Part shown: positions 55,891 through 64,000 of the stretch, one piece after another
Layout: the number at the start of each line of letters is the position of its first letter
How positions within the stretch are numbered: the stretch's first letter is position 1
Assembly (NCBI RefSeq): GCF_000368065.1
Contig: NZ_KB851199.1
Location: 32,927 to 96,926 of the forward strand
Reading direction: 5' to 3'
Origin: Acinetobacter seifertii
GTDB lineage: Bacteria; Pseudomonadota; Gammaproteobacteria; Pseudomonadales; Moraxellaceae
DNA length: 64,000 nt
Program-made: the position numbers and the translations under genes
The notes under the pieces: generated by a model
What the model saw: the letters and a program-made list of their open reading frames with translations, nothing else
The model's database searches: none
What the model was told of the DNA's origin: nothing

Positions 55891-58800
55891 TCAATTCTTT
55901 GATAGTTTTCTTTTGATTAAAAGCTGATATGCCGCAGGGATAACAAACATAGATAAGAGAGGGGCTGAAATCATCCCCCCAACCATAGGTAAAGCAATAC
56001 GACTCATTAATTCAGAACCTGTTCCAGTCCCCAACAGAATAGGGATTAACCCCGCCAAAATGACAGCGACTGTCATTGCTTTAGGGCGAACACGTAGCAC
56101 GGCTCCTGTATGAATTGCCTTATTGAGTTGTTGCTCTGTTAAGGATGCCGTTGAAGAAGATAGGCTTTGCTGTGCATGCTCAATTGCTTGCTTTAAATAG
56201 AACAACATGACTACACCAAACTCTGCGGCAACACCAGCAAGTGCAATAAAACCAACAGCAATCGCAACCGAAAAGTGATAATCACTCAAGTACATAGCCC
56301 AAATACCACCAATCAAGGCAAAAGGTAGTGTTGCCATAATCAGAACAGCATCTTGTACTTGCCTAAAAATCAAATAGAGCAATAGAAAAATGATCATCAA
56401 AGTAATTGGAATAACAACTTTTAAGCGAGCATTCGCACGCTCCATGAACTCAAACTGTCCTGAATAGCTAATGCTCATGGCAGAAGAACGTTTTACTTTT
56501 TGGTCTATGGCCTGCTTCAAATCTTGTACAACCGAAGCTAAGTCACGTCCTTGTACATCGACATAGATCCAACCACTTGGACGGGCATTCTCACTTTTAA
56601 GCATTGGCGGCCCATCTGTAATTTGAATATTAGCAACACTACTCAAGACTATTTGTTGACCAGATTCAGTTAGAATCGGTAAATTTCTTAAGGCTTCCAG
56701 TGAATCTCGAATCTCTCGTGGGTAACGTACATTAATGGGATACCGTGCCAAGCCTTCAACAGTTTCACCAATATTTTCCCCGCCAATCGCTGATGAGACG
56801 ATTTGCTGTACATCTTTAATATTGAGACCATATCGCGCAGCCTGCATACGGTTAATATCAACATCAACATATCGACCACCTGTGAGCCGTTCAGCTAAAG
56901 CTGAACTAACACCGGGCACCTGTTTAGCCACTTGTTCAATTTGCTGTGCTACCCGATCAATATCTTGCAGATCATTTGCTGAAACCTTAATCCCGATTGG
57001 ACTTTTCACCCCAGTTGCCAACATATCAATCCGGTTACGGATAGGTGGCACCCAAATGTTTGTTAAACCCGGTACTTGGACTGCCTTATCTAGTTCTTTT
57101 ATCAATTTGTCAGGTGTCATACCTGAACGCCATTCAGACCGTGGTTTGAACTGAATCGTGGTTTCAAACATTTCTAATGGTGCAGAATCTGTGGCTGACT
57201 CTGCGCGACCAGCTTTACCGAATACTGTTGCAACTTCAGGAACGGTTTTAATCATTCGATCAGTCTGTTGGAGTAGCTCAGAAGCTTTTGCTGCGGACAA
57301 TCCCGGTAAAGCTGAAGGCATATACAGTAAATCACCTTCATCCATATTGGGTAGAAACTCCCCACCTAACCGTGTTAAAGGGAAAAGACTAATAAGGAAA
57401 ATTAGCAATGCACCAAGTAAAATTGTCTTTGGATGAGCTAAAACCTTATCCAACATAGGGCTGTATATTTTGATCAGAAAACGGTTCAGTGGATTACGCT
57501 GTTCAGAAGGTAATTTCCCTCGAATCCAATAACCCATTAAAACGGGAATCAAGGTAATGGATAAACCTGCTGCTGCTGCCATTGCATAGGTTTTAGTAAA
57601 TGCCAGTGGTGAGAACAAGCGACCTTCTTGTGCCTGTAAAGTAAAAATAGGAATGAAGGATAAGGTAATGATGAGTAGACAGAAAAATAAAGTTGGCCCG
57701 ACCTCACTGGCAGAACGTGTAATGATGTTCCAACGGACTTGTGCTTCCAAGACTTGCTCAGGATGTTCGTGTTGCCAAGTTTCGATATGCTTATGTGCAT
57801 TTTCAACCATTACAATTGCGGCATCGACCATAGCGCCAATCGCGATAGCAATACCACCCAACGACATGATATTGGCATTTAGCCCTTGATAATGCATCAC
57901 CAAGAAAGCAGATAAAATCCCAAGCGGCAAAGAAACAATAGCCACCATTGCTGAACGTAAATGCCAGAGGAATAGTCCACAGACTAAAGCCACCACAATA
58001 AACTCTTCAATTAATTTATGGCTGAGATTTTCTACTGCTCTATCAATCAATTGACTGCGATCATATACAGGAACAACTTGTACACCTTTCGGTAGACTTT
58101 GTTGTAATTCAGCTAGCTTCGCTTTCACAGCAGTAATCGTTTCACGTGCATTTTTACCTGCTCGTAAAATCACGACACCCCCAACCGTTTCACCTTGCCC
58201 ATTCAATTCACTGATGCCACGACGCATTTCTGGACCAAGTTGAATAGTTGCAACATCACCTAAAGAAACAGGAACACCGAAACTATTTGTTCGTAAAGGA
58301 ATTTGGCGAAAATCATCTAAAGTTTTTAAATAACCAGAAGCCCGCACCATATATTCCGTTTCAGCCATTTCCAGAACTGAACCACCAGTTTCCTGATTAG
58401 CTTTTTGAATCGCCTCAATGACATTGTTTTGTGTGACACCTAAAGTAGCCATCTTGCTTGGGTCTAAGACAACCTGATATTGCTTAACCATTCCCCCAAT
58501 TGTGGCAACTTCAGCCACGTTAGGTAATGTCTTCAGTTCATACTTTAAAAACCAGTCTTGTATGCTTCTCAGCTCCGAAAGATCATGCTGTCCTGTTGGG
58601 TCTACTAATGCATATTCATAAACCCAACCAACGCCAGTGGCATCTGGTCCCAATGAAGATTTCGCATTTGCAGGCATTTTCCCTTGAATTTGATTTAGAT
58701 ACTCCAATACACGAGAACGGGCCCAGTAAAGGTCAGTATGTTCATCAAAGATGACATAAACAAATGAGTCACCAAAAAAAGAATAACCGCGAACAGTTTT

Positions 58801-59037
58801 AACACCGGGCACCGATAACATGGTTGTTGTTAAAGGGTAGGTCACCTGATTTTCAACAATTTGTGGTGCCTGACCAGAAAAATTAGTTCGAATAATTACT
58901 TGTACATCAGACAAATCTGGTAATGCATCGACCGGAGTATTCTTTACGGCCCAAGTTCCCCAAGCAGCCAGAATTAAAGCGGCCAACAGGACAAATACAC
59001 GATTTGCAATTGAAAAACGAATAATACGGGCAATCAT
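55891..59037 (-). CDS. cusA: CusA-type heavy-metal RND efflux pump
   Basis: The 1048-aa inner-membrane pump has 12 helices and two large periplasmic loops. The HME-RND signature [23 protein letters not shown] (about 400-422, helix 4 acidic residues) and [19 protein letters not shown] (about 566-584) with Met are typical of Cu(I)/Ag(I) pumps. RND pumps of this class move metal from periplasm or cytoplasm through CusBC. The length and motif set are normal. No frameshift is seen. Confidence 0.95.
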   Translation of the reverse strand: MIARIIRFSIANRVFVLLAALILAAWGTWAVKNTPVDALPDLSDVQVIIRTNFSGQAPQIVENQVTYPLTTTMLSVPGVKTVRGYSFFGDSFVYVIFDEHTDLYWARSRVLEYLNQIQGKMPANAKSSLGPDATGVGWVYEYALVDPTGQHDLSELRSIQDWFLKYELKTLPNVAEVATIGGMVKQYQVVLDPSKMATLGVTQNNVIEAIQKANQETGGSVLEMAETEYMVRASGYLKTLDDFRQIPLRTNSFGVPVSLGDVATIQLGPEMRRGISELNGQGETVGGVVILRAGKNARETITAVKAKLAELQQSLPKGVQVVPVYDRSQLIDRAVENLSHKLIEEFIVVALVCGLFLWHLRSAMVAIVSLPLGILSAFLVMHYQGLNANIMSLGGIAIAIGAMVDAAIVMVENAHKHIETWQHEHPEQVLEAQVRWNIITRSASEVGPTLFFCLLIITLSFIPIFTLQAQEGRLFSPLAFTKTYAMAAAAGLSITLIPVLMGYWIRGKLPSEQRNPLNRFLIKIYSPMLDKVLAHPKTILLGALLIFLISLFPLTRLGGEFLPNMDEGDLLYMPSALPGLSAAKASELLQQTDRMIKTVPEVATVFGKAGRAESATDSAPLEMFETTIQFKPRSEWRSGMTPDKLIKELDKAVQVPGLTNIWVPPIRNRIDMLATGVKSPIGIKVSANDLQDIDRVAQQIEQVAKQVPGVSSALAERLTGGRYVDVDINRMQAARYGLNIKDVQQIVSSAIGGENIGETVEGLARYPINVRYPREIRDSLEALRNLPILTESGQQIVLSSVANIQITDGPPMLKSENARPSGWIYVDVQGRDLASVVQDLKQAIDQKVKRSSAMSISYSGQFEFMERANARLKVVIPITLMIIFLLLYLIFRQVQDAVLIMATLPFALIGGIWAMYLSDYHFSVAIAVGFIALAGVAAEFGVVMLFYLKQAIEHAQQSLSSSTASLTEQQLNKAIHTGAVLRVRPKAMTVAVILAGLIPILLGTGTGSELMSRIALPMVGGMISAPLLSMFVIPAAYQLLIKRKLSKN

Positions 59038-59051
59038 AATCGTCCTCCCGT

Positions 59052-60542
59052 TTAGTTCTTCATAGATGTCATAGACATCTTGGAAATGTCAGAAATAACG
59101 TAAGTATCTCTAGCATGTGTAAAACTAAAACGGACCTGATCGCCTTGCTGAATTTGGGTAAATGGTTGCACTGGTTGTTTAAAGCTCATAGTCATAGCCC
59201 CCCAACCCAACTCAGGAATCGCCTGATGTGAAATGGTAATGTCTTGAGCTGTGACTTTTTCAACTTTACCAATGCCTTGATATATTGATGTCTTAACCAC
59301 TTGAGATGAAGTCTTCGATTGTCCAGTGTTCAGCTTATCCAATACACCTTGTAAATTTGCTTCAGAATCAATCAGGAATTGCCCTGAAATTACCACCTTC
59401 TGACCAGCTTTCAACCCTTTTAGAATTGCAATTTTATTGCCATCACTTTGACCTAACTGTACTACAACAGGTTCAAAACGCCCTTGCTCATGTCCCACAA
59501 TGACAACGTTCCGAGTACCTGTACGTATAACAGCTTGCTCTGGTATAACTAAATTGCTTTGTGGGTTGTTGGAGAATTTAACGGAAGCAAACATTCCCGG
59601 CTTGAGCAATCCCTCTCTATTGGGCAACTCAATACGAACTTTTATGGTTCTACTCGTGCTATCCAAAGTTGGTAAAATATCAATGACTTTACCGGACACT
59701 ATTTGAGGATATGCAACAAAAGTAGCTTCAACTTTCATTCCCCGTTTTATCCCGGCAATTTGTGCTTCTGGAACAGATGCTTCTAACCAGATTGGGTTTA
59801 TCCCCTTGATGGTGACAAGCGTTTGCCCCATAGCTAAAGCCATTCCATTGCGGACTTCTAACGAATCAATAAATCCACTTACAGGTGCACTTAAAGTCAT
59901 ATTGGATTGCACTCGATGTGTCCGCTCGACTTGATTAATCACATTTTGTGGGATTCCTAAAAGCTGTAAACGTTGTCGGCTTGCCTGAATAAGAGAACGA
60001 TCTCTTGTTCGGAGTACAGCTAGAAATTCAGTTTGTTCTCCTGTCCATTCAGGTATTGAAATATCAGCTATGGGACTGCCTTGCGTCACCATATCCCCAA
60101 CAGCATGTCCGTACACTCGTTGGACGAAACCACTTGCTCTTGTTTGTAAAATAGCTACCTGTCGTTCATTGGTCTGCAATATACCATTGGTTAACAAAGT
60201 ATTTCCCATCACAGCTTGTTCGACTGAAGCATAACGAATTGCTAAATTTTGTTGGAGGGATGGATCAATCTTAACCGCAGGATAACTGTCTTCAGTCATC
60301 GTAGTATTTTCATCTGCATATTTAGGAACCAGTTGCATGTCCATAAATGGCGATTTCCCCGGTTTATCAAAATGCTGTTCAGGCTTCATTGGGTCGTACC
60401 AATACAACACTTTGGCAGCCTGTTGCGGACCTGATTGAGGATTGTATTTCTGATGTGCAATCCAGTATCCAGCACCACCACCCGCAGCCAGACTAATTAC
60501 CGCAACGCCCATGACAGTAACTGCTAATTTATTTCTTAACAT
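59052..60542 (-). CDS. cusB: CusB-type periplasmic adaptor with fused CusF domain
   Basis: The 496-aa protein has a signal anchor, a heavy-metal-binding domain ([29 protein letters not shown], about 48-76), the membrane-fusion hairpin and barrel ([35 protein letters not shown]), then a C-terminal CusF domain (from about 425) with GWGAMTMSF supplying Trp-Met-Met. The fused chaperone is extra to the separate CusF lipoprotein. It starts at the base where cusC ends (TAATG). Confidence 0.94.
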   Translation of the reverse strand: MLRNKLAVTVMGVAVISLAAGGGAGYWIAHQKYNPQSGPQQAAKVLYWYDPMKPEQHFDKPGKSPFMDMQLVPKYADENTTMTEDSYPAVKIDPSLQQNLAIRYASVEQAVMGNTLLTNGILQTNERQVAILQTRASGFVQRVYGHAVGDMVTQGSPIADISIPEWTGEQTEFLAVLRTRDRSLIQASRQRLQLLGIPQNVINQVERTHRVQSNMTLSAPVSGFIDSLEVRNGMALAMGQTLVTIKGINPIWLEASVPEAQIAGIKRGMKVEATFVAYPQIVSGKVIDILPTLDSTSRTIKVRIELPNREGLLKPGMFASVKFSNNPQSNLVIPEQAVIRTGTRNVVIVGHEQGRFEPVVVQLGQSDGNKIAILKGLKAGQKVVISGQFLIDSEANLQGVLDKLNTGQSKTSSQVVKTSIYQGIGKVEKVTAQDITISHQAIPELGWGAMTMSFKQPVQPFTQIQQGDQVRFSFTHARDTYVISDISKMSMTSMKN

Positions 60543-61846
60543 TATGGCTGCCCCTCAACATGGTTTAAGGTCGGTTCTTCAAAGGCATAATAAAGTTGGG
60601 CTTTAGTCACAGCCTGTTGCTGTTGGAGATCAATGAGACGCAAACGCTGTTCTAAAAGAGCTTGTCGAGCAGCAATAACATTAGACAAATTACTTTTACC
60701 TGCTTGATAGCTTGCCAACTGTAAACCCACTTTTTGTTTAGCGAGTGGAATACTTGTTTGCATCGCACGTCTAATTTGCTGATCAAGTGCATCAAGATCG
60801 GATAACCCATCATCTAGCATAGTGAGATGGTCACGGTATTGGACTTCTTGATCGGCGGTAATCCTGTTTTGTTCGGCTAAAGCTGCCTGAATGAGTGGAC
60901 TACTACGTCTTTTTGAAAAGACAGGAAGCTCTGTTGTTAGTTGCACCCCGATCATATCGCCAAATTCGGGTGCTCGATGCTGATAAGCAAGTTCAATACC
61001 CCAATCTGGTTTCTGTAAAGCCTGAGCTTGCTTCAGTTTTGCTTCAGCAGTTTGCTTTTCTGCCTGAAATGCTTTTAATTCAGGATGTTGATGCAAATGA
61101 TGATATAGCTTTGATGTATCAAGGTAGATAGATGGTGCTTGGTCAGGTAAGGTTTCAATTTGAGAGAGATTTTCAGTAGGTTCTGCACTGACTAACCGAT
61201 GCAACTCTAACTTGGCTTTATTTAAATCACGAAGTAAATCATCCTTCTGGTCAAGCAATACCGTGGCTTCTTGTCTTGGATCAAGTGCATCGGCAATGAT
61301 TGTACGACCAGAGATGACCTGTGTTTGAGTAATTTGAGAAAGTAATCGATTCTCTGAAAACAGTTCATCATATAGTGCTAATTTACGTTCAAGATAAAAG
61401 CGCTTAAGCCAAGCAGATGCGACTTTCTGACGTACCTCAATACGCAGAATCTCAGTTTGAGCATTGGCCGAACCTAGTTCAGCTTTTGCTAAATCGACCT
61501 CAGCTTGTCTTTTGGCACGATTTGGAAAATCTTGCATCACGCCAATTTTTTGCATAGTCATACCTTCGCGTGTGACTGACCATGCGGCATCGCCGGATAC
61601 AGGGTAATTATCTAAACCTACAAATAATTTAGGGTTGGGTAAAATACCTGAAGCTGAAACCATATTTTCAGCCCCTTCAATCCTTGCACTATTTGCTCTT
61701 AGGGTAGGTGCATATTGCTCAGCAAGCTTCATAGCTGTATTCAAAGTTAATGGCTCAGCATAAGCCTGACCATAGACCAGACAGAAACAGATAGTAGCTA
61801 TTGGCCATCTCTTACGATGAGATTGCTTTTCTTTATAAATATTCAT
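60542..61846 (-). CDS. cusC: CusC/TolC-like outer-membrane efflux protein
   Basis: The 434-aa protein has a signal peptide (ATICFCLVYGQAYA) and two OEP repeats: LNTAMKLAEQYAPTLRANSARIEGAENM and LPNPKLFVGLDNYP in the first, RQALLEQRLRLIDLQQQQAVTKAQLYYAF in the second. No lipobox is evident, unlike E. coli CusC. It is the first cus gene after the 61-62 kb small gene. Confidence 0.92.
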   Translation of the reverse strand: MNIYKEKQSHRKRWPIATICFCLVYGQAYAEPLTLNTAMKLAEQYAPTLRANSARIEGAENMVSASGILPNPKLFVGLDNYPVSGDAAWSVTREGMTMQKIGVMQDFPNRAKRQAEVDLAKAELGSANAQTEILRIEVRQKVASAWLKRFYLERKLALYDELFSENRLLSQITQTQVISGRTIIADALDPRQEATVLLDQKDDLLRDLNKAKLELHRLVSAEPTENLSQIETLPDQAPSIYLDTSKLYHHLHQHPELKAFQAEKQTAEAKLKQAQALQKPDWGIELAYQHRAPEFGDMIGVQLTTELPVFSKRRSSPLIQAALAEQNRITADQEVQYRDHLTMLDDGLSDLDALDQQIRRAMQTSIPLAKQKVGLQLASYQAGKSNLSNVIAARQALLEQRLRLIDLQQQQAVTKAQLYYAFEEPTLNHVEGQP

Positions 61847-61883
61847 ATTTTTTGCTCTAAAATGTTTACGCGCACGCGCAGAA

Positions 61884-61907
61884 CATTCATAGAAAATTCT
61901 ATGAATG
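61884..61907 (-). promoter_or_regulatory. 24-bp inverted repeat before cusC
   Basis: Perfect 11-bp arms CATTCATAGAA and TTCTATGAATG have a 2-bp centre. It lies between the small gene and cusC; no U run follows, so an operator or mRNA hairpin is more likely than a terminator. Confidence 0.45.
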
Positions 61908-61923
61908 ATAGAGGACTATCAAA

Positions 61924-62325
61924 TTAGTTAGAGCGTGGAGGCTTCCATAAACCCGAAGGGTATGGAGAAGGAAGATTTTGATCTAAAGAGTAAAAAGCTG
62001 AGCGCTCTATAGGAAAGGAAACCATTGAGTGCAAAATACCCTGAACGTCATTAGCATATACAAGCTTGGTAAAAGACATAATGCAATCTTGTTCAGACAG
62101 ACAGGATGGATCATGCAGAGTTTTTTTGGACTTTGCTTCTCCTTTCATACAATCAGTATGCATCATATTCTGATTTTTCGACTCTTCCATTTGCATGGAT
62201 TGCATCTGTTCAGATGGCATTAAACATCGTTTATGTACAGACGAGGCAACAGCAGCCGATCCTACTAACAGGATAGCAAACGATAAAAACAGCGATAGGC
62301 ATGTTTTTAACCACTGCATAGACAT
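61924..62325 (-). CDS. small secreted Met/Cys-rich protein of the copper cluster
   Basis: I do not recognise a named family. The 133-aa protein (from ATG at 62325) has a signal peptide (LSLFLSFAILLVGSAAVASS), then a stretch rich in Met and Cys (RCLMPSEQMQSMQMEE, MMHTDCMKGEA), CLSEQDC, and a C-terminal SPYPSGLWKPPRS. Four to five Cys and many Met residues fit a periplasmic copper-binding role. An upstream in-frame ATG at 62385 lies inside a hairpin and lacks a ribosome site. It lies between copB and cusC in the same direction. Confidence 0.65.
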   Translation of the reverse strand: MSMQWLKTCLSLFLSFAILLVGSAAVASSVHKRCLMPSEQMQSMQMEESKNQNMMHTDCMKGEAKSKKTLHDPSCLSEQDCIMSFTKLVYANDVQGILHSMVSFPIERSAFYSLDQNLPSPYPSGLWKPPRSN

Positions 62326-62382
62326 AGACCAAATTTTAAGCTTTTTTAGTTTTACAGAATTGAATCGTAATAGCAACAATTT

Positions 62383-62412
62383 CATGAATAGTAGCCGAAA
62401 CTACTATTCATG
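62383..62412 (-). promoter_or_regulatory. 12-bp perfect hairpin downstream of copB
   Basis: The arms CATGAATAGTAG and CTACTATTCATG flank a 6-nt loop. It lies 19 bp past the copB stop and covers an in-frame ATG. It could stabilise the copAB mRNA end. Confidence 0.5.
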
Positions 62413-62430
62413 ATTTCAAGTTATAGTATT

Positions 62431-63360
62431 TTAAAATACCAATTCGATGCCTGCACCATATTTCCATCCTTTTTCGGACTCAGTTGCTTCTTGCACGTTA
62501 GTTGCTTTTTGTCCTTTTTCATATTGGTAAGCAACATCCACAAAAGGTCTGACTCTTTTAGTGACTTCATATCGGGTTTTAATACCGGTTTTTAGTTCAG
62601 ACAAACCTGATTTTGCAGCATAGTTAGAATCATCGCTAAATACAGCATCTACTTCAAGATAAGGTTGTGTGATCAATTTCTGGGTTAACAGGAAATCACG
62701 CTCGACTTCTAAGCTTGCCCCCCAAAAATTATTCTCACCACCGTACAAATAAGCTTGGGTTTCAAAGAAATATGGAGCTAATCCCAACACGCCAACAACA
62801 CCATCAACCCGATCGCTGTTGCTGTTATTTTTATCTTCACTGTATCTCACCCCAGCCTGTACATCCCAAAAGGGTGCTACATTACGGCTATAAAGCGCAG
62901 ATACATCATATTTTGGATCATGACTTTCTGCTTTATCCAAATTTGCTTCAATAAATAGGCGATTTTCATCTGTACCTATCAATGTTTCAATTTTCGATCC
63001 TAAAGCACCTTTGCCATCTTCATCCACAGTCCACTCATTCTCAAACTTAGTCATTTGGAAAACTTGTCCACCATGTTCTTTCAGATGTTTATCATGATTT
63101 CGGTTATTAGAAGTTTCGGCTTCCAGGCCTATACCATTATCTCCATCATTACCAGAAGTTGAATTTTGGTAAGTATTACGATCAACATAACCTAATCCAC
63201 CAGGCTCTTTTAACAGCATTTTCATACTCTCGGACTGAGAGGATTTAGTACTACTATCCATGCTTTGAACAGCAGTATCATTTGCAAAAGCTACACCTGA
63301 TAATCCAATTAAAGCTATAGATAAAAATGTCTTAGAATATATTTTTTTAGTGGTGCGCAT
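62431..63360 (-). CDS. copB: copper resistance outer-membrane protein CopB
   Basis: The 309-aa protein has a signal peptide (FLSIALIGLSGVAFA), a Ser/Met/Lys-rich linker, GGQVFQMTKFENEWTVDEDG and then a beta-barrel domain (PF05275-type) with NVAPFWDVQAGVRYSED, LGLAPYFFETQAYLYGG, GLSELKTGIKTRYEVTKRVRPFVDVAYQYE and a C-terminal GAGIELVF ending in an aromatic residue. It overlaps the copA stop by 14 bp. Confidence 0.93.
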   Translation of the reverse strand: MRTTKKIYSKTFLSIALIGLSGVAFANDTAVQSMDSSTKSSQSESMKMLLKEPGGLGYVDRNTYQNSTSGNDGDNGIGLEAETSNNRNHDKHLKEHGGQVFQMTKFENEWTVDEDGKGALGSKIETLIGTDENRLFIEANLDKAESHDPKYDVSALYSRNVAPFWDVQAGVRYSEDKNNSNSDRVDGVVGVLGLAPYFFETQAYLYGGENNFWGASLEVERDFLLTQKLITQPYLEVDAVFSDDSNYAAKSGLSELKTGIKTRYEVTKRVRPFVDVAYQYEKGQKATNVQEATESEKGWKYGAGIELVF

Positions 63361-64000
63361 GTTGATTTACCCCCTTATCATTAGTATTAGGTTGAGCAAC
63401 AACATCTTTCGAATCAGTACTATTACTATCGACATTTGCCACAATAAGTTTATTCATCATTCCAGCAGACATGTGATAGAGCAAATGGCAATGGATAGCC
63501 CATTCACCTAACTCATCAGCCGTTAATAAAGTTGTAACTGTTTTACCTGGTGGAACAATTACTGTATGTTTATTCGGCATATTGCTAGGATCTTGGCCAT
63601 TTTCCAGTTGCATAAACATGCCATGTAAATGCATTGGATGAGCCATCATACTATCGTTAACAAATTTCAAGCGTATACGCTCACCATATTTCACTTTAAA
63701 TGGTTCAGTTTCATTAAACTTCTTACCATTAATTGTCCAAATATAGCGCTCCATATTTCCACCTAAGCGGATTTCAATTTCACGTTCTGGAGCACGGGTA
63801 TCTTTTTGGGGGGTTAAAGATTGTAAATCACTATATTGAAGTGCTTTTAGACCAGCTGGTGTTGATGCATTCGCCCATCCGTAAACCACTTGATCAGATC
63901 CAGAAGAGCTTACTGTTTTTGAAGGCATATCATGATCCATACCTTTCATTGAAGACATATCATGATCCATACCTTTCATTGAAGACATATCATGATCCAT
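63347..64000 (-). CDS. copA: CopA multicopper oxidase, C-terminal part
   Basis: The 217 visible residues have the tandem MDHDMSSMKG repeat, then AHPMHLHGMFMQLE (type-2/3 copper HxH) and WAIHCHLLYHMSAGMMNKLIV (HCHxxxHxxxxM type-1/type-3 site). They lead to a His-rich end. CopA oxidises Cu(I) in the periplasm. The rest of the gene, with the other copper sites and signal peptide, lies beyond 64,000. Confidence 0.93.
   Translation of the reverse strand: MDHDMSSMKGMDHDMSSMKGMDHDMPSKTVSSSGSDQVVYGWANASTPAGLKALQYSDLQSLTPQKDTRAPEREIEIRLGGNMERYIWTINGKKFNETEPFKVKYGERIRLKFVNDSMMAHPMHLHGMFMQLENGQDPSNMPNKHTVIVPPGKTVTTLLTADELGEWAIHCHLLYHMSAGMMNKLIVANVDSNSTDSKDVVAQPNTNDKGVNQHAHH
63931..64000 (-). repeat. 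30-bp tandem repeat in copA (Met/Asp-rich)
   Basis: Two identical 30-bp units (63931-63960, 63961-63990) and the start of a third run off the window. Each encodes a decapeptide with MDHDMSSMKG. The repeat count cannot be read here. Confidence 0.9.

Noticed and set aside
56735..57436. Long rightward frames antisense to cusA
   Set aside because: They are shadows of the cusA coding strand with no family match or ribosome site.

Overview
The window looks like a chromosomal segment of Acinetobacter, probably of the A. baumannii/calcoaceticus complex. The evidence is low GC, protein sequences typical of that genus (GacS, RelA, PntAA/AB/B, RapZ beside an HPr protein, panBC-folK-pcnB), and a right half that is a metal-resistance island sitting in dusA. 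This assignment is from recognition of the proteins, not from a search.

Positions 1-35,758 are core chromosome. From left to right: a YqaA fragment and a YfcG-type GST; thrS-infC (infC starts at AUU, so an ATG-only search misses its first 71 codons); an acyl-CoA synthetase; a long leftward run pcnB-folK-panB-panC and rapZ-HPr-darP; comEA/mazG; an SDR; a four-gene envelope cluster (COG3014-like, YcfL-like, LpoB-like, CsgG/LpoB-like) bracketed by two identical terminator palindromes; relA, rlmD, an exonuclease and cysM leftward; gacS; a crotonase/hydroxyacid dehydrogenase/hydroxypyruvate isomerase set with rsfS; an SDR; the pntAA-pntAB-pntB transhydrogenase operon; and a DMT exporter followed by a RidA-MFS pair behind a MerR-type promoter.

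At 35,759 dusA begins but stops being dusA after about 18 codons. dusA is a known integration target for genomic islands, so I read everything from about 35,813 to the window end as one arm of such an island. The body of dusA and the integrase would lie beyond 64,000. The island carries: (a) a compact three-gene module at its edge (HigB-like toxin, HTH plus ImmA/IrrE-type Zn-peptidase, Beta-family protein) with its own two-operator promoter, the best candidate for a little-described defence or toxin-antitoxin system; (b) an unrecognised 272-aa gene; (c) an arsenic operon arsC(grx)-arsR-arsC(trx)-acr3-arsH-trxB-arsO; (d) cadR with a divergent CDF exporter and feoA-feoB; (e) a copper/silver set copA-copB-small Met/Cys protein-cusC-cusB-cusA-cusF.

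The arsenic region has taken four separate insertion sequences, each with intact ends and target duplications: IS1 family (788 bp, 8-bp TSD), IS3 family (1309 bp, 3-bp TSD), IS256 family (about 1319 bp, 8-bp TSD) and IS66 family (2594 bp, 8-bp TSD). They split arsO, trxB and arsR; removing each IS and one TSD restores an open frame exactly. arsC-acr3-arsH are intact but now lie downstream of an IS66 element and without an intact arsR, so resistance may be constitutive, weakened or lost. The copper and cadmium/iron modules look intact apart from copA running off the window end.
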